A stretch of DNA of 32,936 nt, taken from Pirellulales bacterium (GTDB taxonomy: Bacteria > Planctomycetota > Planctomycetia > Pirellulales > Thermoguttaceae). This document shows positions 7,873-16,119 of the stretch, one piece after another. The notes under the pieces are model-generated. The model made no database searches. It was given only the letters and a program-made list of their open reading frames with translations, and was not told the DNA's origin. The stretch covers positions 1 through 32,936 of the forward strand of contig JAFGPV010000071.1 in the NCBI GenBank assembly GCA_016936015.1, read 5' to 3'. A program made the translations under genes and the position numbers. Each line of letters starts with the position of its first letter. The stretch's first letter is position 1.

Positions 7873-7932
7873 AAATGCCGACCTCTCCCTTATCATTACG
7901 ATATTGACCAAAAATCATTCCCCGTTTCGACA
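7873..7932. repeat. 60-bp dispersed repeat, copy 1
   Basis: This stretch aligns without gaps to 13381-13440. The last 40 positions match at 37 of 40 and the whole at 47 of 60. It begins AAATGCC, and the conserved core runs from TCATTACGAT to GTTTCGACA. On the minus strand both copies lie upstream of a minus-strand gene (235 nt before the ATG at 7638 here). Both also read as a short frame ending GI-stop, so a remnant of a coding end is an alternative to a regulatory or mobile repeat. Confidence 0.65.
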
Positions 7933-7962
7933 CCTTCATCGCCATGACATTGGTTATCCAAA

Positions 7963-8310
7963 TCAAACTTCGTTTTTTGTCGGTGACAAGCCAAGCCGAG
8001 GCCTGCCAGGGACATTGGTTTGGAACCTCGCATTTTCCATCTGCTGGAAGTTGGCGGCCGCGTCGGCGTAGCACTGATCAAGGCGTATCGGCCACCGGCC
8101 CCAGCCCAGATCCCAGGGCTGATACGTGTTGCAGCCGCAGGCCTGAAAGAATGGAATCGCCTCGGTCGGCGGTCCTGCAAGGCAGATGGAGATCCCGATC
8201 GGTGAAATGGCGTTTAATAATGGATCGGACGGCGTCTTACCTTTCGCAATTGCACTTGATGGCCAGAAGCATAGTAAACACGGCCCCGTCACGGATAACC
8301 GCCGTATCAT
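7963..8310 (-). pseudogene. Truncated relative of the 458-aa DPGG gene
   Basis: From an ATG at 8310 the minus strand encodes about 115 residues: a signal-peptide-like start (MIRRLSVTGPCLLCFW), then FFQACGCNTYQPWDLGW and a region that matches the 458-aa protein at 23 of 47 positions (FFKACGYNTYQCWDKGW there). Similarity stops near QTNV, where the paralogue continues into its barrel, and the frame closes at 7963 after unrelated residues. The DPGG site and more than 300 C-terminal residues are missing. It is therefore most likely the decayed 5' part of a former tandem copy. A longer open frame reaches 8436 without homology. An alternative is a short secreted protein, but nothing supports that. 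Confidence 0.6.
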
Positions 8311-8417
8311 GAAACGCCATCCTGATTTTGATATCTCGCGGAAACGATGTGTCATCGGTGGCAGGCGTCTGTGGCAACGGGCAACGCCCGGGCATGAATA
8401 CGTTACGCCAGCGGGTG

Positions 8418-8467
8418 AAAAAGGGCCGAGTGCCATGCCCAGGACGGAGTCGCGAACATGGCACTCG
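8418..8467 (-). terminator. Rho-independent terminator of the 280-aa PEP-CTERM gene
   Basis: CGAGTGCCATG (8427-8437) and CATGGCACTCG (8457-8467) form a perfect 11-bp stem with a 19-nt loop. On the minus strand the stem is followed by GCCC and then five T residues, 24 nt after the stop codon at 8491. The strong stem and T run fit an intrinsic terminator, although the loop is long. Confidence 0.65.
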
Positions 8468-8490
8468 ACTTGTGTTAAAACGGTAAATAA

Positions 8491-9333
8491 CTATTTTTTC
8501 CGCAGCCTGAACCAGAGAATGGCCAAGCCGGGCAGGGCCAACAGAACCAGGGTGCTCGGTTCGGGAATCTGAGTGACGGTCAGATTGTCCGACTCGTTGA
8601 ACCAGCCCCAAGCAGCCTGGTGGACATAAGCGTTGGATAAACCGCCGACAGCACCTGCGGTATACGTGGTGATCAGACTCCCGTCAACGTAATAGGCTAC
8701 ATCGGTCTGCCCAGTGCCGTTGAAGGGATCGGCGTCTCCGGTCGTCGGATCGGTAAGCACCGCTTTATAGTGATGGAACGCTTGGTTGGAGATATCAACA
8801 GGCAAAGCGCCTCCGGTTATCAATGAGCCGTTTTCAAAGAGCTGCCACAGGCCAAGTCCACTGCCTGCGGCGTCATACATCGTGATCAGGGTCACATTGG
8901 GAGCTGCACTCCAAAGGTCGGTACCCAGATCACCTATGGTAATGGAGTGCCACACATCGCTATAGCAGTTCACATCCACGTCAACGGCCAATCCGTTTTG
9001 GGAATAGCCGTTGAAATTAATCAGGGGCGCAGCACTGTAATTATTATAGTTTAACAGTCTGTCAGGGTAAGCGCCGCCAATAACATTTCCCCAGTATACG
9101 GTTGTCCAATAATTAATCGGACCCAAATTGTCGACGATCGTTCCCGACTGGCGTCCTACAGCGGCTATATTCTCGGTAATGTCGCACTGGATGCCGCCGA
9201 CATCAAACGTATCCTGAAACAGCATGATGTCGGCTCGGATGGTCGGAGTCGCAACGGTTGCCATGACGGCAATCGCGCATATTGCCCATGCCAAGAGGCA
9301 CAGACTCTTTTGGCCTCGAAGATTCTTCATCAT
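8491..9333 (-). CDS. PEP-CTERM sorting-domain surface protein, LamG-like
   Basis: 280 aa from the ATG at 9333, chosen because AGAGGAG lies 7 nt upstream and a signal peptide (about 11-34) follows at once; the open frame extends further upstream but without these features. The mature part begins ADIMLFQDTFDV and looks like a jelly-roll/LamG-type beta-sandwich, with DPTTGDADPFNGTGQTD and YYVDGSLITTY. The same pattern (LDLLFQDNFYV; DPGDGNPFDGSGATK) occurs at the start of the neighbouring 1061-aa protein. The C-terminus is PEPST, a hydrophobic helix and FRLRKK, the tripartite signal processed by an exosortase in EPS-producing Gram-negative bacteria. It is expected at the cell surface or in the matrix. 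No exosortase gene is in the window. A terminator follows. Confidence 0.85.
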   Translation of the reverse strand: MMKNLRGQKSLCLLAWAICAIAVMATVATPTIRADIMLFQDTFDVGGIQCDITENIAAVGRQSGTIVDNLGPINYWTTVYWGNVIGGAYPDRLLNYNNYSAAPLINFNGYSQNGLAVDVDVNCYSDVWHSITIGDLGTDLWSAAPNVTLITMYDAAGSGLGLWQLFENGSLITGGALPVDISNQAFHHYKAVLTDPTTGDADPFNGTGQTDVAYYVDGSLITTYTAGAVGGLSNAYVHQAAWGWFNESDNLTVTQIPEPSTLVLLALPGLAILWFRLRKK

Positions 9334-9771
9334 AAAATGCTCCTCTGTAAAATAACAACGAAAATTAAAAACTGACAACCTCTTCACGCTCTCATCATGC
9401 ACCCGAACGTTCAAGCGTTTACTCCGTCCATCAAGCGTGGCGCTCGGGGAATAAAAACCGCGGCCGGACGCATGGGAAAAGGCTTCTCGAAGGATTTCCC
9501 CCCGGAAAGTCGGCGGGAGTCCAAGCGTCATGCGGGAGGCCGCAAAAAGAACGCGCCGGAAACAGACAATCAACTTATCAAACTGACAAACACTGTTCTC
9601 CGGACGCCGGCGCTACCTCCATTGGAGAAGAATTCAAAAAAGCGTTGTTTCACCGTTTATCAGGATTCACGATTTGCGTGCCCCAAGGGACCGAATTCAA
9701 TTCCTTTTTTTGCAACCATTCATGAGCCTTAATAGTCGACTTTCGCGGAGCGAAAGGCAACTTTCTTCCCA
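9334..9771. other. Non-coding stretch between two PEP-CTERM genes
   Basis: No credible gene is seen on either strand. Short open frames here have no ribosome-binding site or recognisable product. The part next to 9333 carries the AGAGGAG site of the 280-aa gene and presumably its promoter, though no convincing -35/-10 pair stands out. CTTTCG/CGAAAG (9740-9745 and 9751-9756) forms a small hairpin that follows the larger one at 9772-9801 on the minus strand. Confidence 0.5.
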
Positions 9772-9801
9772 CCGGCCCCCGGCGATTCGTCCGGGGGCCG
9801 G
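9772..9801 (-). terminator. Strong GC hairpin after the 1061-aa PEP-CTERM gene
   Basis: CCGGCCCCCGG (9772-9782) and CCGGGGGCCGG (9791-9801) are a perfect 11-bp inverted repeat with an 8-nt loop, lying 17 nt after the stop codon on the minus strand. There is no T tract behind it on either strand, so it may act as an mRNA-stabilising or factor-assisted terminator rather than a classic intrinsic one. Confidence 0.55.
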
Positions 9802-9818
9802 AAGGGGAAAGGTTTTTT

Positions 9819-12800
9819 CTACTTTCGCCGCCGGGCGGCCGCCAGCGCACCCAAACCGGCCAAGGCCAGCAGGATCACGGTGCTCGGTTCGGGAACCGGC
9901 GCCATGCCGACGGTCTGCGCCATTGACGGGGCCGAGGCAGGCGGAGCTCCTCCGATAGTCAACGTGCCCACGGTGATGCTGGAGGAGGTCAGCGACGCGC
10001 CGGTGGTCACCTGCAGCGTGCTGCCTGTTTCTCCCGTAACGACGTCGATGATGTTCGCCGCGGAGGTGACAATCAGGGAGTCGCCGGCGTCGATGGTCGC
10101 CGCACCAAGGTCCACCAGCCCGTTAAGGACCAAGGTGGTGCCGCCGCCGCCCGTGTCGCTCACGGCCAGCGTGCCGGAGGTCGTCGTCCCCCGGACGAAG
10201 TCGCCGCTGAGCGTGTGGGACGCTAGGAACTTCAACGTGCCGTCCTCGATCGTCGTCAGGCCGGTGTAGGCCAGGTAACCCGTCAGACTGGCGATCGTCA
10301 GGGTGCCGGAACCGGCTTTTGTCAAGGCGAACTTGCCGGTCGACGGCACACCACCAAAGCCATCGCGAATGATCCCTCGAAAGTAATCATCGGGCGAGGT
10401 GGAGTTAACGGTCAGGGTGCCAACCGTGCCGTCCGCAGGATCCCAGAACGAATTGCAGAGGAGGTTCAAATTGTTCTCATCGGTTCTTAGACCGCCGATG
10501 GTCTGCGAATGGCCCATCATCGTCAAAGAACTCCAGTTTCCCGTGGCGTCGCTGCTGCTCATGTGCACGATGACACCGGGATTCACCTGATCGTCGCCGT
10601 CGAAGATCACATCCGCGTGCGCAAGTCCGGACTTGCCGATGTACAAATGCGCCGAGGGGATGGCGATAGCGCCGTCGGTTTTCGCCAAGTGCAGCATCCC
10701 GCCTTGAACTTCGGTGTCGCCGCGGTAGTCATTCGAGTCCGAGCCGGAGAACGTATAAACGTTCCCGAGCCACCCGGCATACTCCACGACTTCCGCGTTG
10801 CCGATCTGTATTCCGCCGACGGGGTTCGCTCCGCCGCCGTCGGTAATTTTTCCGCTGAACACCATCGGCAAGGTAATCCAGGCGCACACGTCGGGGGCTT
10901 CGCCGCTGGTCAGATCATTATGAACGGTCAGAGTTCCGGTGAAATTGGTGTCCGTCATCCAGGTGGTGCCGGGCAGCAATGCCAAGGCAGCGCCATAGGG
11001 ATCCAAGGGGTAAGTCCCCGGTCCGTTCAGCGTGATGTCGTTCTCCACGGTCATGCCGTTGGTACTGGCGCTGAAGGTAAGACTGCTGCCCGAGGCGATG
11101 TTCACCGGACCTGTTCCCAGAGCCTGGGGTACATCGCCATAGGCCACAACAGTGTAGTCGGAGTTGGTGACGTTCATGCCACCGCTCCAATCCGGACTGT
11201 CCACACACATGTAGAGGACACCGGGACTCGTAGTGGAGTCGGTGATGGTCAGAGCGCCGTCGCCTTGGAGGACTTGATAAATAGCCAAATTGTGGCCATT
11301 GGTGTCGATCACTCCGCCGCCCGAGGCGATGGTGCATTGGGAAAGACCTCCCGGGAAAATGTTGCCCGTACTGCGGCTGACCAGCGTGCCGCCGTTGAGG
11401 GTGAAATACCCGGAGCCGGTCACCTGGCCTACCCCGATCGAAATGCCGAGCGACTCGCTGCCGCTCCCTCCAACGGGAGTTCCCACGGTGTAATCGCCGG
11501 AGACGATCTCCAGGACGCCGATATCGATGGCGGGCGGCCCGACCAAAATACCATTGGTTTCGAGGCGCAATGTGCCATCACCGGAGACGCTGGTGGCAAC
11601 GAGAGTTGAGCCGGGGTACATATCAAGAACGCCGCCGTTTACGGTGACGGCGCCGCCCGGGGCGAGACCGCCGATCGCCACCATGGTTCCCTGTTCACCT
11701 CCTTGGTTGATGCTCACGTTTTTCGCGGAGGCGGCCGTTAAGGAACCTTCCATGTTGAAATAAGCCGCAGACGCAATCCGGATGTCAAGATCGCTGGCAA
11801 GATCCATATCGGCGGAAATGGTATGAGTACTTTCACTGGTCATGATGTCGATGGTCGCGTTGTAACTCCCGCCGTCGAATGTGATCGTTTCGGTGCTCGA
11901 AGGTATGATGATGTAACTATTCGCATTGTTAAACTCCAGGGTGCCGACGGTTACGTTGGCATCCAAGGTGATCATGCCGCCGTAAATCGGTTCAGGAGTT
12001 GTGGTGTAGGATCCAAAGTGGACATAAGCGCCGACCGCATTGGGAACCACGCCCAGCGACCAATGTGAGCCATCATTCCACGTATCGCCGTACGTAAGGT
12101 TCCATTGATTGGGGGCGTTGCCATAGATGGTCAGATTGTCGAAGTTGCAAAAATAATCCCCCTCGTTGTGGTTTTCATCAGTTGGAGTAGCAGCGGTATA
12201 GAAGGGATCATTGGTGAGGGTTTGAAATCCAATGTAGTTGTTGGCGTAGCCACCGTCCGTCTTGGTGTAGCTGTAAAAGGGCGTGGCGGAGCTGTCGAGG
12301 TAGCAATCGATCTTGGTTGCGCCGGATCCATCGAAGGGATTACCGTCCCCCGGATCGGTGCAGACGAAGTCGAAATGGTGCCAGGTGTTGTTGATGTTGG
12401 CGCCAATTTCGCCCGTAACGTATACGCTCTCGCTGCTGTCGCAGGCAAGGTAAAGACCGTTCTCAACATTGTAGCCGAGTTGAATGCCAAAACGCGGGGT
12501 CGTATTGCCCTCGATGGGGAAGCCGCCAACGACATCGCTGTCCGCCCCGAGGACGATGCCGCCCCAATAGGGTCCGTTGATGTTCATGTCGAAACTGATG
12601 GTCATACCCCCTTGGGCCATGGCGCCGTTCCAATTATTGTTGGCAAGCAGGAAGGGGAACGGCCAGCCTCCGTAATTGCCGGTGATGGACAGGCAGAGCG
12701 TGCTGTCTACTGGATTCGTGTTGGCGCCCAGCAAGCTATAGCCATACTCCGTCCAGCCGTCAAACAGGCTATTCCCCGGGGGATAAATATAGCCGGTGTA

Positions 12801-13004
12801 GGTCGTACCCGCATAAAAGCCCGATTGCCGAGTGGGTTCAGTGACGTAGTAGTTCGCGTCAAGAGTCGCCGTATCCACATAGAAATTGTCCTGGAACAGC
12901 AAATCCAACGCAAAGGCCGACGGGACAACGGCCGTTAGTGCCGCCAGCGCAAAAAACGCCGGGACGGCTCGGAACAGGATTTCAAGTGCACGACACTTTT
13001 TCAT
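9819..13004 (-). CDS. Large PEP-CTERM protein with autotransporter-type beta-strand repeats
   Basis: 1061 aa from the ATG at 13004, with AAGGAG 6 nt upstream; an in-frame upstream extension lacks a signal. Signal peptide at about 1-33 (FFALAALTAVVPSAFA). Residues from about 34 to 300 form a LamG-like domain related to the 280-aa neighbour. A W-rich motif (LTYGDTWNDGSHWS) then leads into long beta-helix sequence. Around 740-930 lies a module with YRGDTEVQGGMLHLAK, GHSQTIGGLRTDE, VGTLTVNSTS, IIRDG and LTKAGSGTLTI, in the same order as three modules in the 1919-aa protein at 22932. The C-terminus is PEPST, a hydrophobic helix and ARRRK, an exosortase sorting signal. There is no outer-membrane beta-barrel, so it is not a classical autotransporter. 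Likely a secreted or surface structural or adhesive protein; no enzymatic motif is seen. Confidence 0.85.
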   Translation of the reverse strand: MKKCRALEILFRAVPAFFALAALTAVVPSAFALDLLFQDNFYVDTATLDANYYVTEPTRQSGFYAGTTYTGYIYPPGNSLFDGWTEYGYSLLGANTNPVDSTLCLSITGNYGGWPFPFLLANNNWNGAMAQGGMTISFDMNINGPYWGGIVLGADSDVVGGFPIEGNTTPRFGIQLGYNVENGLYLACDSSESVYVTGEIGANINNTWHHFDFVCTDPGDGNPFDGSGATKIDCYLDSSATPFYSYTKTDGGYANNYIGFQTLTNDPFYTAATPTDENHNEGDYFCNFDNLTIYGNAPNQWNLTYGDTWNDGSHWSLGVVPNAVGAYVHFGSYTTTPEPIYGGMITLDANVTVGTLEFNNANSYIIIPSSTETITFDGGSYNATIDIMTSESTHTISADMDLASDLDIRIASAAYFNMEGSLTAASAKNVSINQGGEQGTMVAIGGLAPGGAVTVNGGVLDMYPGSTLVATSVSGDGTLRLETNGILVGPPAIDIGVLEIVSGDYTVGTPVGGSGSESLGISIGVGQVTGSGYFTLNGGTLVSRSTGNIFPGGLSQCTIASGGGVIDTNGHNLAIYQVLQGDGALTITDSTTSPGVLYMCVDSPDWSGGMNVTNSDYTVVAYGDVPQALGTGPVNIASGSSLTFSASTNGMTVENDITLNGPGTYPLDPYGAALALLPGTTWMTDTNFTGTLTVHNDLTSGEAPDVCAWITLPMVFSGKITDGGGANPVGGIQIGNAEVVEYAGWLGNVYTFSGSDSNDYRGDTEVQGGMLHLAKTDGAIAIPSAHLYIGKSGLAHADVIFDGDDQVNPGVIVHMSSSDATGNWSSLTMMGHSQTIGGLRTDENNLNLLCNSFWDPADGTVGTLTVNSTSPDDYFRGIIRDGFGGVPSTGKFALTKAGSGTLTIASLTGYLAYTGLTTIEDGTLKFLASHTLSGDFVRGTTTSGTLAVSDTGGGGTTLVLNGLVDLGAATIDAGDSLIVTSAANIIDVVTGETGSTLQVTTGASLTSSSITVGTLTIGGAPPASAPSMAQTVGMAPVPEPSTVILLALAGLGALAAARRRK

Positions 13005-13283
13005 AACAAACTCCTTAACGTGAAAAGAAGCGGGATAATAAACCACATCGGCCTCTCCTCGGAGACGAGAAGGAGCGAAATACATCAGCTTCCTTTTCAG
13101 TCCCTCCGAGCTTTTTACCGCCGTCGTCCCTAACGTTCCGCCGAATTCCTTAAAGGCGTGTTCCTTTCGCCCTCCGGCGCGTTTGGTAAAAGTGCCTCCT
13201 CTCTGTTCCGGCTAATCGATTCTGGGGTATCGGTCGCGAATACTATCCGGGAAGATAATCCTCAACACGACGTGAATCACAAG

Positions 13284-13319
13284 GTTGACCTGACAAGTGC
13301 CTCTTATGACAGGTTCAAC
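13284..13319. promoter_or_regulatory. Imperfect inverted repeat, candidate operator
   Basis: GTTGACCTG (13284-13292) and CAGGTTCAAC (13310-13319) are inverted copies apart from one extra base, with a 17-nt centre. The position between two divergent transcription units suits a regulator site, for example for the XylR-type protein at 16120. The link is untested and no matching site was found elsewhere by eye. Confidence 0.3.
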
Positions 13320-13380
13320 GAATTCTAAAACAACAACATCAAGCAATACACCGAGTACTGCTTTCCACGTTTTTTATTCT

Positions 13381-13440
13381 AAATGCCCGTCGTAGGCATT
13401 TCATTACGATCTTGCCCAAAAATCATTCTCCGTTTCGACA
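13381..13440. repeat. 60-bp dispersed repeat, copy 2, with internal hairpin
   Basis: Gap-free partner of 7873-7932, 37 of 40 identical over the right-hand part. In this copy the left end forms a perfect hairpin, AAATGCC (13381-13387) and GGCATTT (13395-13401), which the other copy has lost. It lies 377 nt upstream of the minus-strand PEP-CTERM start at 13004 and 150 nt upstream of the plus-strand URO-D-like gene. Confidence 0.65.
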
Positions 13441-13589
13441 AAAATCCGGCGGCGGCCGTTTTATGCAACCGGCGAGGGGTGTACAAACGGAGAACGCTTT
13501 TTGGCAATTTGCAGAATGGCAAGTCGCTCGGGTGATCATTAAAATAGGTTTTCGGGATCTATCTTTCATTTCACAGGGACGAGGTCAGC

Positions 13590-14666
13590 ATGAAGCCGCG
13601 CGAACGTTTTGTGACCGCACTACAATGTGGAATTCCCGACCGTGTTCCCGTCTATGACTTTGTCGGAAGCCGCCGCTTGCAACAACAATTTTTGGGTTAT
13701 GTCACCGACCTCTACGAACCCGAAACCCAGGCAAAAATGGCGACAATCCTGGGTTTCGACGGGTTTCTGGTCTTCGCGGGGGGATTTTGCGGCATCGAGG
13801 AGGAAAACCATCCCGACGGCTCGCACTATCAGGACGAATGGGGCGTAACCTACCTGAAACACGGTTGGCCGATCATGCCGCAAACCGCCGTTCCGATCAA
13901 GTCTCGGGCGGACTGGAGCAACTATCGGATGCCTGATCCCCAAGCCCCACACCGAGGGCGGATGGTTCGCACCGCCGTTCAGGCTAATCCGCAGGAATTG
14001 GCCGTTCTGGTGGCGGTGCTCGGCCCCCTGACCATGCTCTATTGGTATTTGATGGATCCCGAAACGTTCTCGACCACGCTCTATGAGGATCCCGACCTGA
14101 TTCACGAAATGTGCCGCGCCTATGTGGACTGGGCCGTGGGGGCAGCGGAGTTCGCCGTTCAGTGCGGTCCCATCGACGCCTTTTACCTCGCCGACGACTG
14201 GGGCGGAAGCTCGGGATTGCTCATGTCTCCCAAGCACCTCCGCCAGTTCTTCCTGAAACCCTACGGAGAAATCGTGGCCGCGATGCGGCGTTTGGGCGTC
14301 CCCGTCATCATGCACAACGACGGCAGGATCGACGAAGTGCTTGATGACCTTGTCGCCACGGGAATCAACGGTTATCATCCGGTTGAGAAGGCCGCCGGAA
14401 TGGAACTCGCCGCCGTCAAACGGCGTTACGGCGACCGGATCTGCCCGATCGGGAACATCAACAACAAGACGACCATGGTCTCCGGCACCCCCGACGACGT
14501 CCGCCGCGAAGCCCTGGAGTGCCTGCGGATTGCGGCGCCGGGCGGCGGATACATCCTCGCCACCGACCACAGCCTCCACGACGACATTCCCGGGGAAAAC
14601 ATCCTCGCCTATGTCGATGTCGCCCGGCGCTATGGAACGTATCCCCTGAAGCTCCCCAACGAATAG
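13590..14666 (+). CDS. Uroporphyrinogen decarboxylase (URO-D)-superfamily protein
   Basis: 358 aa, starting MKPRERFVTALQCGIPDRVP, the usual opening of URO-D-like proteins outside the haem pathway. Later landmarks are LADDWGGSSGLLMSP (near 205-220), VIMHNDGRIDEVLDDL (239-254) and APGGGYILATDHSLHDDIP near the end. His242-Asn-Asp244-Gly stands where MtaA/CmuA-type methyltransferases have H-x-C-G, and the distal zinc cysteine region reads TDHSLHDD, without cysteine. So the fold is kept but the thiol-methyltransferase zinc site is not. It ends 8 nt before a sugar porter, which suggests a role in using an imported compound. It is diverged from the URO-D-like protein at 5160, which has H-L-D-G at the same place. 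ATG preceded by GAGG. Confidence 0.85.
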   Translation: MKPRERFVTALQCGIPDRVPVYDFVGSRRLQQQFLGYVTDLYEPETQAKMATILGFDGFLVFAGGFCGIEEENHPDGSHYQDEWGVTYLKHGWPIMPQTAVPIKSRADWSNYRMPDPQAPHRGRMVRTAVQANPQELAVLVAVLGPLTMLYWYLMDPETFSTTLYEDPDLIHEMCRAYVDWAVGAAEFAVQCGPIDAFYLADDWGGSSGLLMSPKHLRQFFLKPYGEIVAAMRRLGVPVIMHNDGRIDEVLDDLVATGINGYHPVEKAAGMELAAVKRRYGDRICPIGNINNKTTMVSGTPDDVRREALECLRIAAPGGGYILATDHSLHDDIPGENILAYVDVARRYGTYPLKLPNE

Positions 14667-14674
14667 AGGCCGTG

Positions 14675-16084
14675 ATGAATACGGAAAATTCCCTGTCGTT
14701 TGACGAGGGAAAAACCAGTTTGGGATACCTTTATCTCATCACGCTGGTCGCCGCGGTCGGCGGCTTCCTGTTCGGCTATGATCTCTCGTTGATTTCAGGG
14801 GCCGTCATGTTTCTCGAGACAGAATTTGCCCTGACGCCGTTTTGGTATGGAGCGGTCACCGCCAGCGCGGTCCTTGGATGCCCCTTTGGCCCCCTGGCAG
14901 GCGTGTGGTTGGCCGACCGTCTCGGCCGGAAACGGACGCTGATTCTTTCTTCCTTTTTATTCCTTATATCCACCGTCGGCTGCGTGGCGGCGCAAGGAGT
15001 AATCGATTTCATTCTGTGGCGGTTTTTAGGTGGAATGGGCGTCGGACTGGCCTCGACGGTGTCGCCCATGTACATCGCAGAAATCGCTCCCGCCCGCTTG
15101 CGGGGCCGGCTGGTCATCGTCAATCAATTGGCCATCGTCATCGGCCTGTCGCTGTCAATTTACGTGACCTACCTGCTCTCTCATGGCGGGCATTGGCGAT
15201 GGATGTTTGCCACCCAAGGCATCCCCGTTGCATGCTTGATGATGGGATTACTGTTTATTCCAGAAAGTCCCCGCTGGTTGGCCGCTATGACCCGTTACCC
15301 CGCGGCCTTGGCGGTGCTGGCAAAGATCAATGGTCGATCACAAGCCGAAAAAGAGTTAAGAGAAATCCAAGCCGAATTGGGCGAAGAGACCGGTGGATTT
15401 GCTGAATTGCTGCGGCCCGGCATCCGCATGGCCCTGGTCATCGGAATTCTTCTGATGGTCTTTTCCCAAATCAACGGCGTTAATATGATTATCATCTATG
15501 CTCCCAAACTTTTCAAAGAAGCGGGCATCAAGAATGCTCCGGATGCCATTCTCAACAGCGTTTACATCGGCAGTTGGATTACCCTTTGCACCGTGATTGC
15601 CTTCGGATTGACGCGGCTGTTCGGCCGCCGCGCGATCCTGATTTGCGGTACGATCGGCATGGCTTTCGGACATTTGCTGATGTTCCTTAGCTATAGTTAC
15701 AGTTTTCCGCCGATTATCACCTTGGCGGCGATGCTCGTTCCCACCGGGGCCTTCACCTTAACGCTTGCCCCCCTGAGTTGGGTCGTGCTCTCAGAGATCT
15801 TTCCCAACCGCGTTCGCGGAAAAGCGATGTCGCTGGCGACTTGCGCGATGTTCGCCTCCTCCTACGTCACCATGCTCTACTTCCCCAAGATCCTGCGTCT
15901 GTTCAGCGGTAGGTTCGGCAATCCGGGCGGCGCCTTTTTGATCTTTTCGGGCGTCTGTCTGACGTGTTCCCTGTTTGTCTGGCTGGTCATTCCGGAAACG
16001 AAGGATAAAACACTGGAAGAGATCGGAGAGTATTGGTTGCGCCGGGGCAACTTGGAAACAGTTCCAGAAACCGCCGCCAAATAG
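14675..16084 (+). CDS. Sugar-porter (SP) family MFS transporter, XylE-like
   Basis: 469 aa from the ATG at 14675, after AGAGG; a longer upstream open frame overlaps the URO-D-like gene and is rejected. Twelve hydrophobic segments are expected. Sugar-porter signatures are all present: GGFLFGYDLSLISGA in helix 1, ADRLGRKRT in the loop after helix 2, PMYIAEIAPARLRGRL, PESPRWLAA before the central loop, GRRAILICG and the C-terminal PETKDKTLEEI. The family imports monosaccharides by proton symport or facilitated diffusion; a pentose or deoxyhexose would fit the XylR-type regulator and the isomerase-like cupin. It is co-transcribed with the URO-D-like gene (8-nt gap) and converges on the regulator, 35 nt away, with a small CCGGC-CAG-GCCGG stem between them. 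Confidence 0.92.
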   Translation: MNTENSLSFDEGKTSLGYLYLITLVAAVGGFLFGYDLSLISGAVMFLETEFALTPFWYGAVTASAVLGCPFGPLAGVWLADRLGRKRTLILSSFLFLISTVGCVAAQGVIDFILWRFLGGMGVGLASTVSPMYIAEIAPARLRGRLVIVNQLAIVIGLSLSIYVTYLLSHGGHWRWMFATQGIPVACLMMGLLFIPESPRWLAAMTRYPAALAVLAKINGRSQAEKELREIQAELGEETGGFAELLRPGIRMALVIGILLMVFSQINGVNMIIIYAPKLFKEAGIKNAPDAILNSVYIGSWITLCTVIAFGLTRLFGRRAILICGTIGMAFGHLLMFLSYSYSFPPIITLAAMLVPTGAFTLTLAPLSWVVLSEIFPNRVRGKAMSLATCAMFASSYVTMLYFPKILRLFSGRFGNPGGAFLIFSGVCLTCSLFVWLVIPETKDKTLEEIGEYWLRRGNLETVPETAAK

Positions 16085-16119
16085 ATTCTGGTGCCGGCCA
16101 GGCCGGTGGGACCCGCCGA

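Larger units (their letters stand above)
13005..13589. other. Intergenic region between divergent units
   Basis: No gene is supported here. It must hold the promoters of the minus-strand PEP-CTERM gene and of the plus-strand URO-D-like gene, but I cannot pick a confident -35/-10 pair. It contains the second 60-bp repeat (13381-13440) and an imperfect inverted repeat at 13284-13319. Near the plus-strand start, GAGG precedes the ATG at 13590 by 5 nt. Confidence 0.5.

Noticed and set aside
10509-11609. A 366-codon plus-strand open frame opposite the 1061-aa PEP-CTERM gene
   Set aside because: No start site or recognisable domain; the opposite frame has a signal peptide, repeats and a sorting signal.
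9819-13004. Classical type V autotransporter
   Set aside because: Strand repeats resemble passenger domains, but the C-terminus is a PEP-CTERM signal and there is no outer-membrane barrel domain.
14519-14674. Longer start for the sugar porter inside the URO-D-like gene
   Set aside because: The extra 52 residues are an out-of-frame reading of the URO-D-like 3' end; the ATG at 14675 has AGAGG and leads straight into the first porter helix.
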